Positions 42,328 to 54,560 of a DNA stretch of 64,000 nucleotides are shown one piece after another; position 1 is the stretch's first letter; each line of letters begins with the position of its first letter. The stretch is from Symsagittifera roscoffensis (lineage: Eukaryota; Xenacoelomorpha; Acoela; Convolutidae), in contig NC_087071.1 in NCBI RefSeq assembly GCF_963678635.1, positions 18,229,613 through 18,293,612 of the forward strand. Direction: 5' to 3'. The position numbers and the translations under genes are program-made. The notes beneath the pieces were generated by a model that saw only the letters and a list, made by a program, of their open reading frames with translations, had not been told where the DNA came from and searched no databases.

Positions 42328-44401
42328 ATGTGCAAGTGTTGTGGTTGTGGTAAAAAACACATGGCGGCCGACCAGATTCCCTACAAGTGGGCGTTCGGGT
42401 CATTCGACGAGTGTTGCCACGAGACGTCGCTAGGCTTGTACTCATTTTCGACGTCTTTTTCGGAGCTCATTCCGATTAAATCACCTTAAATCACGTAAAC
42501 ATTGTTGCCCAACCTCATTTTTTTTTGTTTTATGGTGGCTATATTTTCCTTATTGGCTGTAATATGAGAACAATCCCTCGTTTTAACGTGTAATAAGTGC
42601 TTATATAAATCAAAACTGGCAAGTAAAAGCCTCATCTGTTTCTAGCTAACAATTTATTGAGCTTAAAAAATATAACAAATGCAACGGCAAAATTAACTGC
42701 AACTGAATTTTAGTGCATTCTCAAGAACGTCGTAAAAATTTTCAAACTAAACTGAAACCCAATATGGGTAACCAAAAATTTGATTTTTTAAAAATCGAAT
42801 TTCGTGCAGGAACATGAGTATGATCCCTGGGACCACCTGGCTATAGGCATTTGTATCATGGGCATAATATTCTCCGCCAACTCTTTGATCCATTTCGCCA
42901 GTCTGTACCCTGTTATGGGTCAAAGCGCGGGTGACTTTGGTAATAAAGAGGAGGATATTGGCATGTATGTCAGGGACAGCAAGGCAGGAAATCACAGCTT
43001 GGGGTCATGTTAGTATGGTTATTCAGTGGGCGAAAGCAAAGAACCGTAAATGAATCGAAGTTTACCCTAAAGCTCCAATTTTTTTGGAGAAATTGAGGTA
43101 TTCACGTAATGATGTTAATTTAAACTAGTTTTTAACTTTTCGTTGTATCCTTGAATAAAATAACTGAAATTTGTGTCGTTAAACATTAGTTAAAAAAAGA
43201 TTGTGCTGTCTTTGAGTGTTCTTTTTAAGTTTCACTCAGATTTCTGCTTGTTACCCTGCAGTCTGTTTTCCCAGCAACTTATGGCATACGAGTTTTGCCA
43301 AGCTTTTAAGGCAACCAGTCGAAAACTGAAAGCTATGTCCGATTTAAAAAGATCATTAAATGAGTCTTTCCCTCCCCCTTCTCCCCACCACATTTATAAT
43401 TTTCTGTTTTCCTTAAAAATTTTAGTTTCGATTTTAGTCATTTTACATCATATTTTAGTTTTTGGATTAAATTAACTTAAAATTGTACCGGTCAGTTTTG
43501 TTGTAAAAGTAACTTTGTTTATATTCTTGATTTGTTTCCACTTTTGCCTTTTGTTTCAGTGTCGGTGGAGATTGGGTGTGTTGCGCGTGGTCTGCACATA
43601 GCCTCGATGGTGTTGTGTGTGGTCTCCCTCGTGCTCTGGGGATACATGGCCTGCTTCAGGAAGTACTCCCCCCAGGACAACAAATTCCTCACCTTCTCAT
43701 CCCTCATCACCAACAACCTCACTCGTGAGAACTATGAAACAACTAACTCCCCCCCATTACCATCACCAATGCCACCACTTTTTTCAACTCCCACAGCCTT
43801 CCCATTATATACTCACGCTTTAACAAAAATAATAACCTCGTCCCCACAAGAGTTTGATTTAATGGCCCTTCTTTCCAACTTTCGGCTCTTTTCCAGTTTC
43901 CCCACCCTTTGACTTTTTCTTAAATTCATTATATGAAAGTCTATTTAAAATGATTTTTTCATGTTAGAAACTGTACTAAAACGTGTCAGCGTGAACAGGT
44001 GAACAAATTTCAACAACAATTCTAGCATGCAAATTACCGTGTGAACAATTCTTTGTTTTGTAATTTAACAAGGGGTGGGAAACTTTGAACTTTTTCTCAA
44101 TTAAGATTAACAAAAAATAATCTAAATGATGTTTTCGGAAAAAAACAGCTTACAATTTGAAAATGTAAAATTTTTTTATTCATTGCATTGTTTGTTTGTT
44201 GCAGAGCTGCTGATTCTGGTGTGTGCCCTGGTGTGGTCCCTGGGACTAGAAGACCACATCTTCCAGAATGCATACCCCTTCATCCTCGGATTCATCGCCG
44301 TCTGCTTCATCACCCCCTGCATCATGTCCTGGGTGCTAGTGCTAGTTCCGAACTACGTCACAGAACACAAGCCCACAGTGACCAAAATTGTCATGGCCTA
44401 G
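42328..44401 (+). CDS. CxCCGC four-membrane-segment protein, copy D (complete, four exons)
   Basis: Exons: 42328-42433, 42847-43008, 43560-43724, 44205-44401 (TAG); 630 bp, 209 residues, phase 1 throughout. Donors 2 and 3 (TCAT|GTTAGT, CTC|GTGAGA) and acceptors TTTCAG and TTGCAG are canonical. Intron 1 is not: the frame needs CTAG|GCTTGT..CTATAG, a GC-AG junction, while the GT sites in exon 1 are out of phase. The N-terminus MCKCCGCGKK is Cys- and Lys-rich, as in membrane-anchored, acylated tails. Predicted membrane segments are about 37-58, 101-122, 146-160 and 168-195. Between the first two is the polar loop GDFGNKEEDIGMYVRD, the most conserved part of the family; a likely N-glycosylation site (NLT) precedes segment 3. 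Exons 3-4 are GC-richer, as if selected. Family and function unrecognised; tetraspan junction, channel-subunit or MARVEL-like roles are only possibilities. Confidence 0.82.
43884..44090 (+). repeat. MITE family 2 in intron 3 of gene D
   Basis: Begins GGCTCTTTTCCAGTTTCCCC and contains 'aacgtgtcagcgtgaacagg' and 'attaccgtgtgaacaatt'. The right terminus after 'aaggggtgggaaact' is lost. The best-preserved left end of family 2, it links this body to the termini of family 1. Confidence 0.68.
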
Positions 44402-45046
44402 TGTGGCAAGACATAGGGCCATAATTACAATTGCACAAGTGCCCTTAAAGGGACCATAGTTATGGTCTTGTTTGGACTCATGCTATTTTGAATTTTGATA
44501 TAAGCAACCAAGGATTTATGCTAAATGATATGCCAATTGCAGAAAAGTCATAAAAATAGTTTCGTTGTGAAAAAGTTTGATTAAATAACGAAACGTGAAA
44601 AAAATTTGCAGCTTTTTTATCGAATTTCTAGTCATACCAAGTTATTTAGACATATCTCAAAACTTTTAACTGTCTCTGTTAGCTAAAACTTAATGACGTA
44701 TAATAATTCATATCAAGACACATCTTGACAATATCGAGACAGTTAAAACTTGTTAAAAGAGTCTTAACACGGGTGCTTTAAAAATGATTACTGTTTGTTA
44801 TGAGAAAAAAGTGCTGGTTTTGCCATGCCGGAAAAGACCCTTTCAACCCCTGCATTGTAAAGTGCCACAGAAATATTCTTATTGTTCTTATTTTGAGCAT
44901 ATAAGAAGTCAAGTCAGTTAACCAACTTTTCGAGTAAATGTGTTTTCAGTTGTGAAGTTAAGAAGTAGAGTTGAAAAGGTAAGCTTTGTTTCTGTCAATT
45001 TTTTTCTGATGTGAAATTTTGGTCAGAATTTATTCATGAAATGTTC
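44402..45046 (+). other. 3' flank of gene D; no other gene
   Basis: Presumed 3' untranslated and intergenic DNA. No consensus AATAAA close to the stop is evident. Nothing else recognised. Confidence 0.35.
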
Positions 45047-45267
45047 GGCTCTTTTCCAGTCCCCCCCCCACCTTTCAAATTCAATTTTGAAAAGCTTATT
45101 TAACTTTGTCATGATGCAATGAAATTTGTCGTGGTGAACAAATCGACAATTCTGAACAGATTTGTTCTTCATACTTAACAGCGTAACATCACGCATTTAG
45201 CCGTAATAACACGTAAAACAAACAAAAAACTCGGTAATTTGATAGGGGGGGGGACTGGAAAAGAGCC
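45047..45267 (+). mobile_element. MITE family 1, intact copy with 8-bp target duplication
   Basis: 221 bp with GGCTCTTTTCCAGT/ACTGGAAAAGAGCC ends and C/G runs, nearly identical to 34998-35221. Perfect flanking repeats AAATGTTC (45039-45046 and 45268-45275). The close identity indicates recent activity. Confidence 0.86.
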
Positions 45268-45589
45268 AAATGTTCTTTTGAAGTATGAGTTTTCTTTAGA
45301 AAAATTTATTTCTAACCTGATTTCGAGTCATCAATTGGCAAATTAGAAGCTTTTTCTGGGCAGAATATATTTCTAGGCTAATTTCTAGTCTAATTCTTGA
45401 CAAGACAAACAATTTTAGAAATATTTTGGCTCATTCTGGTCTGAAAACTTCTAAATGCTATGTCTTGGCGTAAAAAAGTTTGTTTGGGCGCATAAAACTT
45501 TTACGATTTAATAAGGGTAGATGAAGTCTTATAAAAATTGTCAAAACGCCTTTTTTCAAAGTATGTTTAAACTCAGTTTAAATTTCTTG

Positions 45590-48500
45590 CAGTTCAGAAA
45601 TTTAAGTTCGTTGGTTTTCCTAAGGGAAGGTAGGCTCCACTAAAAGAAACGAAAAACGTAATAGACTTTAAGTTTTGAAAACAAAATTTAACTTTCAGGC
45701 TTCCAAGTGAAATAAAAACTTTTCCTAGTAATCTAATAACTTCATATCGGGTAAAGTTGCAAATAATAACTTGTTCTTGAATTTTTAAGTTGAGAAACAT
45801 TCATAGCATTTTTTCGTTAACCTTCCAATTCAGCTCTTTTGTAGTTCAAATTGGGTAAAGTTGCAAATCATAACTTGTTCTTGAATCCTTAAGTTAAGTT
45901 TCATAGCTAATTTTCAATAACCTTCCAATTCAGCTGTTTTGTAGTTCTAGATGTTTGGCAAACTGGATTAAAACAAAATTTTAATTGATTTTTTTTGTCT
46001 ACTTGAGGATTGCCACCCTTTAAAGAAGCAGTAAATTATCACTAGAGCATTTTTTTAGCTGTTTTGTAATTCAAAAACTCAGCTCGTTGGTTTTCCTAAG
46101 AGAAGGCAAGCTCCTCTAAAAGAAACGAAAAACGTAATCGGCTTTAAGTTTTGAAAACCAAAATTTAATTTTCAGGCTTCCAAGCAAAATAAAAACTTTT
46201 CCTAATAATCTAATTATTTCAAATTGGGTTAAGTTGCAAATAATAAATTGTTCTTGAATTTTTAGATAAAGAAACATTCATAGCTAATTTTCGTTAATCT
46301 TCCAATTCAGCTGTTTTGTAGTTCTAGACTTTTGGGAAACTGTATTAAAACAAAATTTTAATTGATTTTTTATGTCTACTTGAGGGTTGCCCCCCCCCCC
46401 CCTTTAAAGAAGCAGTAAATTACCATTAGAGCATTTTATGTTTAAAAGTTCAGCTGTTTTGTAGTTCAGAAACTCAGCTCGTTGGTTTTCCTAAGAGAAG
46501 GCAAGCTCCTCTAAAAAAAAACGAAAAACGTAATCGGCTTTAAGTTTTGAAAACCAAAATTTAATTTTCAGGCTTCCAAGCGAAATAAAAACTTTTCCTA
46601 ATAATCTAATTATTTCAAATTGGGTTAAGTTGCAAATCATAACTTGTTCTTGAATCTTTAAGTTAAGAAACATCCATAGCTAGTTTTCGTTAACCTTCAA
46701 ATTCAGCTGTTTTGTAGTTCTAGATGTTTGGGAAACTAGAATAAAACAAATTTATAAATGATTTTTTATTGCCTACTTGAGAATTGCCACCCTTTAAAGA
46801 AGCAGTAAATTATCACTAGAGCATTTTTTTAGCTGTTTTTTAGTTCAAAAACTCAGCTCGTTGGTTTTCCTAAGAGAAGGCAAGCTCCTCTAAAAGAAAC
46901 GAAAAACGTAATCGGCTTTAAGTTTTGAAAACCAAAATTTAATTTTCAGGCTTCCAAGCGAAATAAAAATTTTCTTAATAATCTAATTATTTCAAATTGG
47001 GTTCAGTTGCAAATAAAAAAATTGCTCTTGAGTTTTTAAGTTAAGTTTCATAGCTAATTTTCGTTAACCTTCCAATTCAGCTGTTTTGTAGTTCTAGATG
47101 TTTGGCAAACTAGATTAAAACAAATTTTTTAATGATTTTTTATTGCCTACTTGAGAATTGCCACCCTTTAAAGAAGCAGTAAATTATCACTAGAGCATTT
47201 TTTTAAGCTGTTTTGTAGTTCAAAAACTCAGCTCGTTGGTTTTCCTAAGAGAAGGCAAGCTCCTCTAAAAGAAACGAAAAAAGTAATCGGCTTACATTTT
47301 GAAAACCAAAATTTAATTTTCAGGCTTCCAAGCGAAATAAAAACTTTTCCTAATAATCTAATTATTTCAAATTGGGTTAAGTTGCAAATAATAAATTGTT
47401 CTTGAATTTTTAAATTAAGAAACATTCATAGCTAATTTTCGTTAACCTTCCAATTCAGCTGTTTTGTAGTTCTAGATGTTTGGCAAACTGGATTAAAACA
47501 AAATTTTAATTGATTTTTTTTGTCTACTTGAGGATTGCCACCCTTTGAAGAAGCAGTAAATTATCACTAGAGCATTTTTTTTAGCTGTTTTTTAGTTCAA
47601 AAACTCAGCTCGTTGGTTTTCCTAAGAGAAAGCAAGCTCCTCTAAAAGAAACGAAAAACGTAATCGGCTTTAAGTTTTGAAAACCAAAATTTAATTTTCA
47701 GGCTTCCAAGCGAAATAAAAACTTTTCCTAATAATCTAATTATTTCAAATTGGGTTAAGTTGCAAATAATAAACTGTTCTTGAATTTTTAAATTAAGAAA
47801 CATTCATAGCTAATTTTCTTTAACCTTTCAATTCAGCTGTTTTGTAGTTCTAGATGTTTGGGAAACTGGATTAAAACAAAGATTTAACAGATTTTTTATT
47901 GTCTTCTTGAGGGTTGCCCCCCTTTAAAGAAGCAGTAAATTATCACTAGAGCATTTTTTTAGCTGTTTTTTTAGTTCAAAAACTCAGCTCGTTGGTTTTC
48001 CTAAGAGAAAGCAAGCTCCTCTAAAAGAAACGAAAAACGTAATCGGCTTTAAGTTTTGAAAACCAAAATTTAATTTTCAGGCTTCCAAGCGAAATAAAAA
48101 CTTTTCCTAATAATCTAATTATTTCAAATTGGGTTAAGTTGCAAATGATAAGCTGTTCTTGAATTTTTAAATTAAGAAACATTCATAGCTAATTTTTGTT
48201 AACCTTTCAATTCAGCTGTTTTGTAGTTCTAGATGTTTGGGAAACTGGATTAAAACAAAGATTTAACAGATTTTTTATTGTCTTCTTGAGAGTTGCCCCC
48301 CTTTAAAGAAGCAGTAAATTATCACTAGAGCATTTTTTTTAGCTAATTTGTAGTTCAAAAACTCAGCTCGTTGGTTTTCCTAAGAGAAGGCAAGCTCCTC
48401 TAAAAGAAACGAAGAACGTAATCGGCTTTAAGTTTTGAAAACCAAAATTTAATTTTCAGGCTTCCAAGCGAAATAAAAACTTTTCCTAATAATCTAATTA

Positions 48501-51220
48501 TTTCAAATTGGGTTAAGTTGCAAATAACAAATTGTTCTTGAATTTTTAAATTAAGAAACATTCATAGCTAATTTTCGTTAACCTTCCAATTCAGCTGTTT
48601 TGTAGTTCTAGATGTTTGGCAAACTGCATTAAAACAAAATTTTAATTGATTTTTTTTGTCTACTTGAGGATTGCCCCCCTTTAAAGAAGCAGTAAATTAT
48701 CATTAGAGCATTGTATGTTTGATAGTTCAGCTGTTTTGTAGTTCAGAAACTCAGTTCATTGGTTTTCCTAAGATAAGTCAAGCTCCACCAAAAGGAACGA
48801 AAAACGTAATCGGCTTTAAGTTTTGAGAACAAAATTCATTTTCCAGGCTTCCAAGCAAAACAAAAATTTTTCCTACTAATCTAATATTTTCAAATTGGGT
48901 AAAGTTGCAAATAATAACTTGTTCTTGAATTTTAAGTTAAGAAACATTCATACCTAATTTTCGTTAACCTTCCAATTCAGCTTTTTTGTAATTCAAATTG
49001 GGTGAAGTTGCAAATCATTACTTGTTCTTGAATCTTTAAGTTAAGAAACATCCATAGCTAATTTTTGTTAACCTTCCAATTCAGCTGTTTTGTAGTTCTA
49101 GATGTTTGGCAAACTGGATTAAAACAAAATTTTAATTGATTTTTTATTGTCTACTTGAGGATTGCCCCCCCCCCCCTTCAAAGAATCAGTGAATTATCAT
49201 TAGAGCATTGTATGTTTAATAATTAAGCTGTTTTGTAGTTCAGAAACTCAGTTCGTTGGTTTTCCTAAGAAAAAGCAAGCTCCACCAAAAGGAACAAAAA
49301 ACGTAATCGGCTTTAAGTTTTGAAAACAAAACTTAATTTCCAGGCTTCCAAGCGAAATAAAAAATTTTCCTCATAATCTAAAATTTTCAAATTGGGTAAA
49401 GTTGCAAATAATAACTTGTTCTTGAATTTTTAAGTTAAGAAAAATTCATAGCTAATTTTCGTTAATCTTCCAATACAGCTTTTTTTTGTAATTCAAATTG
49501 TGTAAAGTTGCAAATCATAACTTGTTCTTGAATCTTTAAGTTAGGAAACATTCATAGCTAATTTTTGTTAACTTTCCAATTCAGCCGTTTTGTAGTTCAA
49601 ATTGGGTAAAGTTGCAAATCATAACTTGTTCTTGAGTCTATTAGTTAAGAAACATCCATAGCTAATTTTCGTTAACCTTCCAATTCAGCTGTTTTGTAGT
49701 TCTAGATGTTTGGCAAACTGGATTAAAACAAAATTTTAATTGATTTTTTTATTGTCTACTTGAGAATTGCCCCCTTTAAAGAAGCAGTAAATTAACATTA
49801 GAGCATTTTATGTTTAATTGTTCAGCTGTTTTGTAGTTCAGAAACTCAGTTTGTTGGTTTTCCTAAGAGAAGGCAAGCTCCACCAAAAGAAACGAAAAAT
49901 GTAATCGGCTTTAAGTTTTGAAAACAAAATTTAATTTCCAGGCTTCCAAGCGAAATAAAAAAATTTTCCTTCACAAAATATATTTTTTATTGGGTAAACT
50001 TGCACATAATAACTTGTTCTTGAATTTTTAAGTTAAGAAACATTCATAGCTAGTTTTCGTTAACCTTCCAATTCAGCTTTTTTGTAATTCAAATTGGGTA
50101 AAGTTTCAAATCATAACTTGTTCTTGAATCTTTAAGTTAGGAAACATTCATTGCTAATTTTCGTTAACCTTCGAATTTAGCTGTTTTGTAGCTCTAGATG
50201 TCTGGCAAACTGGATTAAAACAAAACTTTAATTGATTTTTTATTGTCTACTTGAGGATTGCCCCCCTTTAAAGAAGCAGTAAATTATCATTAGAGCATTG
50301 TATGTTTAATTGTTCAGCTGTTTTGTAGTTCAGAAACTCAGTTCGTTGGTTTTCCTAAGAGAAGGCAAGCTCCACCAAAAAAAACGAAAAATGTAATCGG
50401 TTTTAAGTTTTGAAAACAAAATTTAATTTCCAGGCTTCCAAGCGAAATAAAAAATTTTCCTAATAATCTAATATTTTCAAATTGGGTAAAGTTGCAAATA
50501 ATAACTTGTTCTTGAATTTTTAAGTTAAGAAACATTCATAGCTAGTTTTTGTTAACCTTCCAATTCAGCTTTTTTGTAATTCAAATTGGGTAAAGTTGCA
50601 AATCATAACTTGTTCTTGAATCTTTAAGTTAGGAAACATTCATAGCTAATTTTCGTTAACCTTCCAATTCAGCTGTTTTGTAGCTCTAGATGTTTGGCAA
50701 ACTAGATTAAAACAAATTTTTAAATGTTTTTTTTTTGTCTACTTGAGGATTGCCACCCCCTTTAGAGAAGCAGTAAATTATCACTCGAGCCTTTTATGTT
50801 TAATAGTTCAGCTGTTTTGTAGTTCAGAAATTCAGTTCGTTGGTTTTCCTAAGAGAAGGCAAGGTCCACTAAGAGAAACGAAAAACGTAATCGGCTTTAA
50901 ATTTCGAAAACAAAATTTATTTTTCAGGCTTCCAAGCGAAATAAAAACTTTTCCTAATGATCTATTATTTTCAAATTGGGTAAAGTTGCAAATAATAACT
51001 TGTTCTTGAATTTTTCAGTTAACTTGTTCTTCAATCTTTAAGTTAAGAAACATTCATAGCTAATTTTCGTTAACCTTCCAATTCAGCTGTTTTGTAGTTC
51101 TAGATGTTTGGCAAACTAGATTAAAACAATTTTTTTAACGATTTTTAATTGTCTACTTGAGAGTTGCCACCCCTTTAAAAAAGCAGTAAATTATCACTAG
51201 ATCATTGTATTTTTAATTCG
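45590..51220 (+). repeat. Tandem array, 13 units of about 375 or 490 bp
   Basis: Unit starts, taken at 'ctcgttggttttcc' or its variants, are near 45608, 46083, 46478, 46856, 47231, 47608, 47987, 48366, 48754, 49251, 49849, 50341 and 50835. The six central units are 375-388 bp and very alike. Outer ones are 475-598 bp because a sub-block of about 110 bp ('aaattgggtaaagttgcaaa' to 'attcagctgttttgtag') is present two or three times. Each unit has 'acgtaatcggctttaag', 'aggcttccaagcgaaataaa', and 'gattgcc' followed by a C tract of 3-14 and 'tttaaagaagcagtaaatta'. The middle portion resembles the R1 repeat. Minus-strand frames of 60-65 codons recur only because the units are alike. Confidence 0.92.
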
Positions 51221-54200
51221 AGTTTTTTTGCAATATATATATCAGGCACAAAACACCACGCACAAACTGGAGAAGCGCTTTTTCATTTGGTTACAAAATG
51301 TCAAATTGTTATATAGGGCAATAATGAATTCAATGAACTTTCAAACTTATAAAAGAAAATTCAGAAATGAATCAATATAAATTGAGTGAAATGAGAAATT
51401 ATGTAACCGATGATATATCTTTTTTTTTACTCTTTATAAGATTCTTATTTTCGAAACTAATTCGAAAATTAACTGAAAAATACTCTAAATTATGTATAAT
51501 TCTATTCATTGAGGAAGAAACTCATCGCTCATTTGGACAAAACAAAAATGAAACAAATTTTTCTGAAAAACCGAAAACATTCGGTTCGAAACGTAAAAAA
51601 AAGGTAACGTATTAGAATTTTTGTAAACATCACAGGTTTTTTTTGAAGCAAAAAATTTTGCGTAATGCAGTCATTTTATATCATGTGGCATAAATTGCCC
51701 TTAATGCTGCATAATTTTTTTTGGAAATCTATTGCTTTTTTTTAAATTACTGGAGCTAAAAAGTTTTTTAAGAATGTTTTCGACAAATGTCATGAGCTGC
51801 TTCAAATCTGCAGCCAAATTTAGGGATGCTTTTTTATAACGAAATTGTACTGAAAAAATGGGCTGATAAGTGTATATAAATGACTATACAAAAAATTTCA
51901 ACCAAAGGATTTGAATGCTAGAATATGAGCAAAAACAGGAATTATAGGAATTTTGAGGACGACCAAGTAGAAGTAGAAATGATTAGTTTACAAAAAATTT
52001 ATACATCCGAAAAGACAATTTTGCATAAAGTTTTCAGTACACAAAAACTAACAGAATAAATTGTTATATGTATGCATAATTTTTCTGCACAAGTTATAAT
52101 TAAATCTAAGGGAGTCCAAAAAAAAGCTGGAATAGTTCTTATACAATTGGAATCTTAGTTCTTGGAATCTTATACAATAATGAAATGCAGACTATGATTA
52201 ATTTTTGAATTAATTCGAAGTTTTGTCTGTTTTTTAGATTGTGAAAATTTCAAAATGCGCAAAAGCATATGCTGTAAGACCAATGATTTCACAGTTTTCA
52301 GCGCATGGTTTTTTATGCGAAAATCAATAGTTCTCATAGTTTCCTCCCATATTCAATTCATCACAAGAAAAGCATGTAAATTGATTTTGTCTCTTAATCT
52401 TTAAAATAGCTCTTTATATGAGTAGTTTTCAATCTGCATATTATTCAATGCTCAGACCGTTGAAAATGGAGATGAGCTTTGTGTTCGTGAGCATTTCGAT
52501 TTTTTTCTGTTATTTTATTTTGTTTTCAACGCAAAATCAGGTCCCACAAATAGTCTTCGGAAGGTTTCGAATGATATTTTATACAAAAAAAGCTTTCAGT
52601 TGTGATTCAAACGACCTTGAAATGTTCTGAAAAATTTCCAAAAGTCGAAAAAAAAAAAACGCAAATTTTTTGGTCTAGTTTCGAGCAAATAAAGTGAGTG
52701 AGCACGCTTATTTACACCTATTTTAAGCTGTTTTTGATAGGTTTTTGTACCGAATTTAAGTTTAAATAGAGTAAAAGTTTTATAGGTCAGTTTTTCTGGA
52801 ATCAAAATCCTCAAAAATTCAATTTTTTGTAATGTTTTTGTTTTTAAATTTTCTAGTCATTTTTCTACAAAAAAAAACATTTTTTGAGGTTATTATGACT
52901 ATCAATTATGCCTCAGTTGCTCAGTTGCTAGATGCCAAATCAGACAGTTTTTGAAAATCACACTTAAATAAAAACAAAAAGTGTAACTTATTGTATATGG
53001 CTTGGATGTTGAACAACGTGGCCATTTTTTTCCGACAGATTTAGGCTAAATGTTTTTATCTAAGCTGAAAGTTATAAATTTTGCTATCTCAGAACAACTT
53101 CAAGGATCACAAACAAGACTAAAAGGATATCAAAGTTTATGAAAAAGTCTGTGGTTAATCAATTGCAAAAAATTTATATTTCGAGCGCAAAAAAATGGAA
53201 AATTTTTTTTGTTTGTTCATAAAATTGTTTTAGCGATTAAATTAGGATTTTTTTGTTTTGGAGTTTCGGAATTCTTATTGGAAAAAAAACAATTTTTAAA
53301 ACTAAAACTGAAAGATAAGAAATGTTTGGTCCTAAAAAATTAAAGTTTTAATGATTAACATTTGATTAACATTTGATTAAAAAATTGATCAATTAAACCA
53401 GATTTAAACTAATTTAAATTTATCGATAAACCCTGAAACTTACCCAAAAACCTAATTTTTTTTGTAAAAATATGTGGAAAAAAAACTGATCATAGGTTTT
53501 TCATAAACGGAGAATTTGCTTTTCAGAATTGTTTGATACGCATTTTTTTGCATGGCATTGTATGAAAAGCATTTGTTTGTATGGAGGTAAGCCCGGAAAA
53601 ACACATGCAAACTTGGGTCACTGGGCTACAAAATGTAAGTAGAAACTTAACTTCAACAATCAAATGAACAAAAGGTTGCTTATTAACTTGTGAATATATT
53701 GGCTCTGAGAAAGTCAAACACAAAAACTCAATTAAGTGATTGGGAAATGTGAAAAAGAGTACTGTTATTCTTTATTGATGATTCTTGGTTTGACAAAATT
53801 CTTTATTATGAATTTCCATTGAAAAAATTTGGATAAAAAGTATAAGGTTTTACGGTAATAGTTTTTTTTTCAAACTATGGTGATATAATTTAAACACTGA
53901 AGGAGAAATAATAGTTAATTTTTTTTCAAAAAATGTAGGCTGTTTCGTAAATGATTTAAGCTGAACCTAAAATGAAACCTATATAAACCAAAACTCATCA
54001 TAATGAAAATAGAAATTTGGATTCACACAAAATGCCAGTTAGTTGAACAATAAAATTTCAATGTTTGACATCTAAACTGTCATTAAATTGCTCTCGCTAC
54101 AGACAGAAATAAGTCAGACAGAATCCTTAAAACAGTTTTTTTTTCAAAAAAGTTCAAAAATTGTATAACAATCATTTTCCTTGGTCTCCATGAATGCAAT

Positions 54201-54280
54201 TTTTTGCAAGGGATCTTTCTCTGAGTATATTGTATGAACATAGTCAGCTGACATTTGGAAAAGAGTAAGGAACTCAAGGA
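51221..54280. other. No gene recognised
   Basis: AT-rich. The plus-strand frame 51367-51615 (82 codons) starts with a normal ATG and ends in a Lys-rich FGSKRKKKVTY, but has no homolog I recognise and no splice support. 53530-53580 belongs to the 'ttgtatgaaa' palindromic family. Confidence 0.35.
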
Positions 54281-54560
54281 AACTGAAAAAAAAACTGACT
54301 TGTTTTTTTTTTCAAGTTCTTTCAGTTTTCAGTTTTTGAATTTCGAAGAAAAAAGTAGAAGGCCTTGAAGCTCTTTGAAGTTGAAGAACAACTTATGATG
54401 GACATTTTTTTTGTTAAAACTAATACAACTTGAGAAAACTTTTTTTTTGCTGGGAAATCTGATAGTTGTTTTCCATTTTCGAAATTAGAAGTCGATCAAG
54501 TTTTTTTATGTCTTTTACAATTTTGCTGTTCGATATTGGAGTGTACCTTCCGTACAACAA
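54280..54560 (-). repeat. R1 repeat fragment, inverted
   Basis: On the minus strand: 'ttcgaaaatggaaaacaac', 'cagcaaaaaaaaagttttctc', 'cttcaaagagcttcaaggcc', in the order of R1 copies at 22.4 and 35.5 kb. Confidence 0.45.

Noticed and set aside
43203-43475. 90-codon ORF between exons 2 and 3 of gene D
   Set aside because: It lies within a canonical intron and has no motif.
45594-50535. Recurrent minus-strand ORF (MFLNLKIQEQ..) in several tandem-array units
   Set aside because: The frame recurs because the units are near-identical DNA; it is broken in many units, has no splice or promoter context and is not more conserved than its surroundings.
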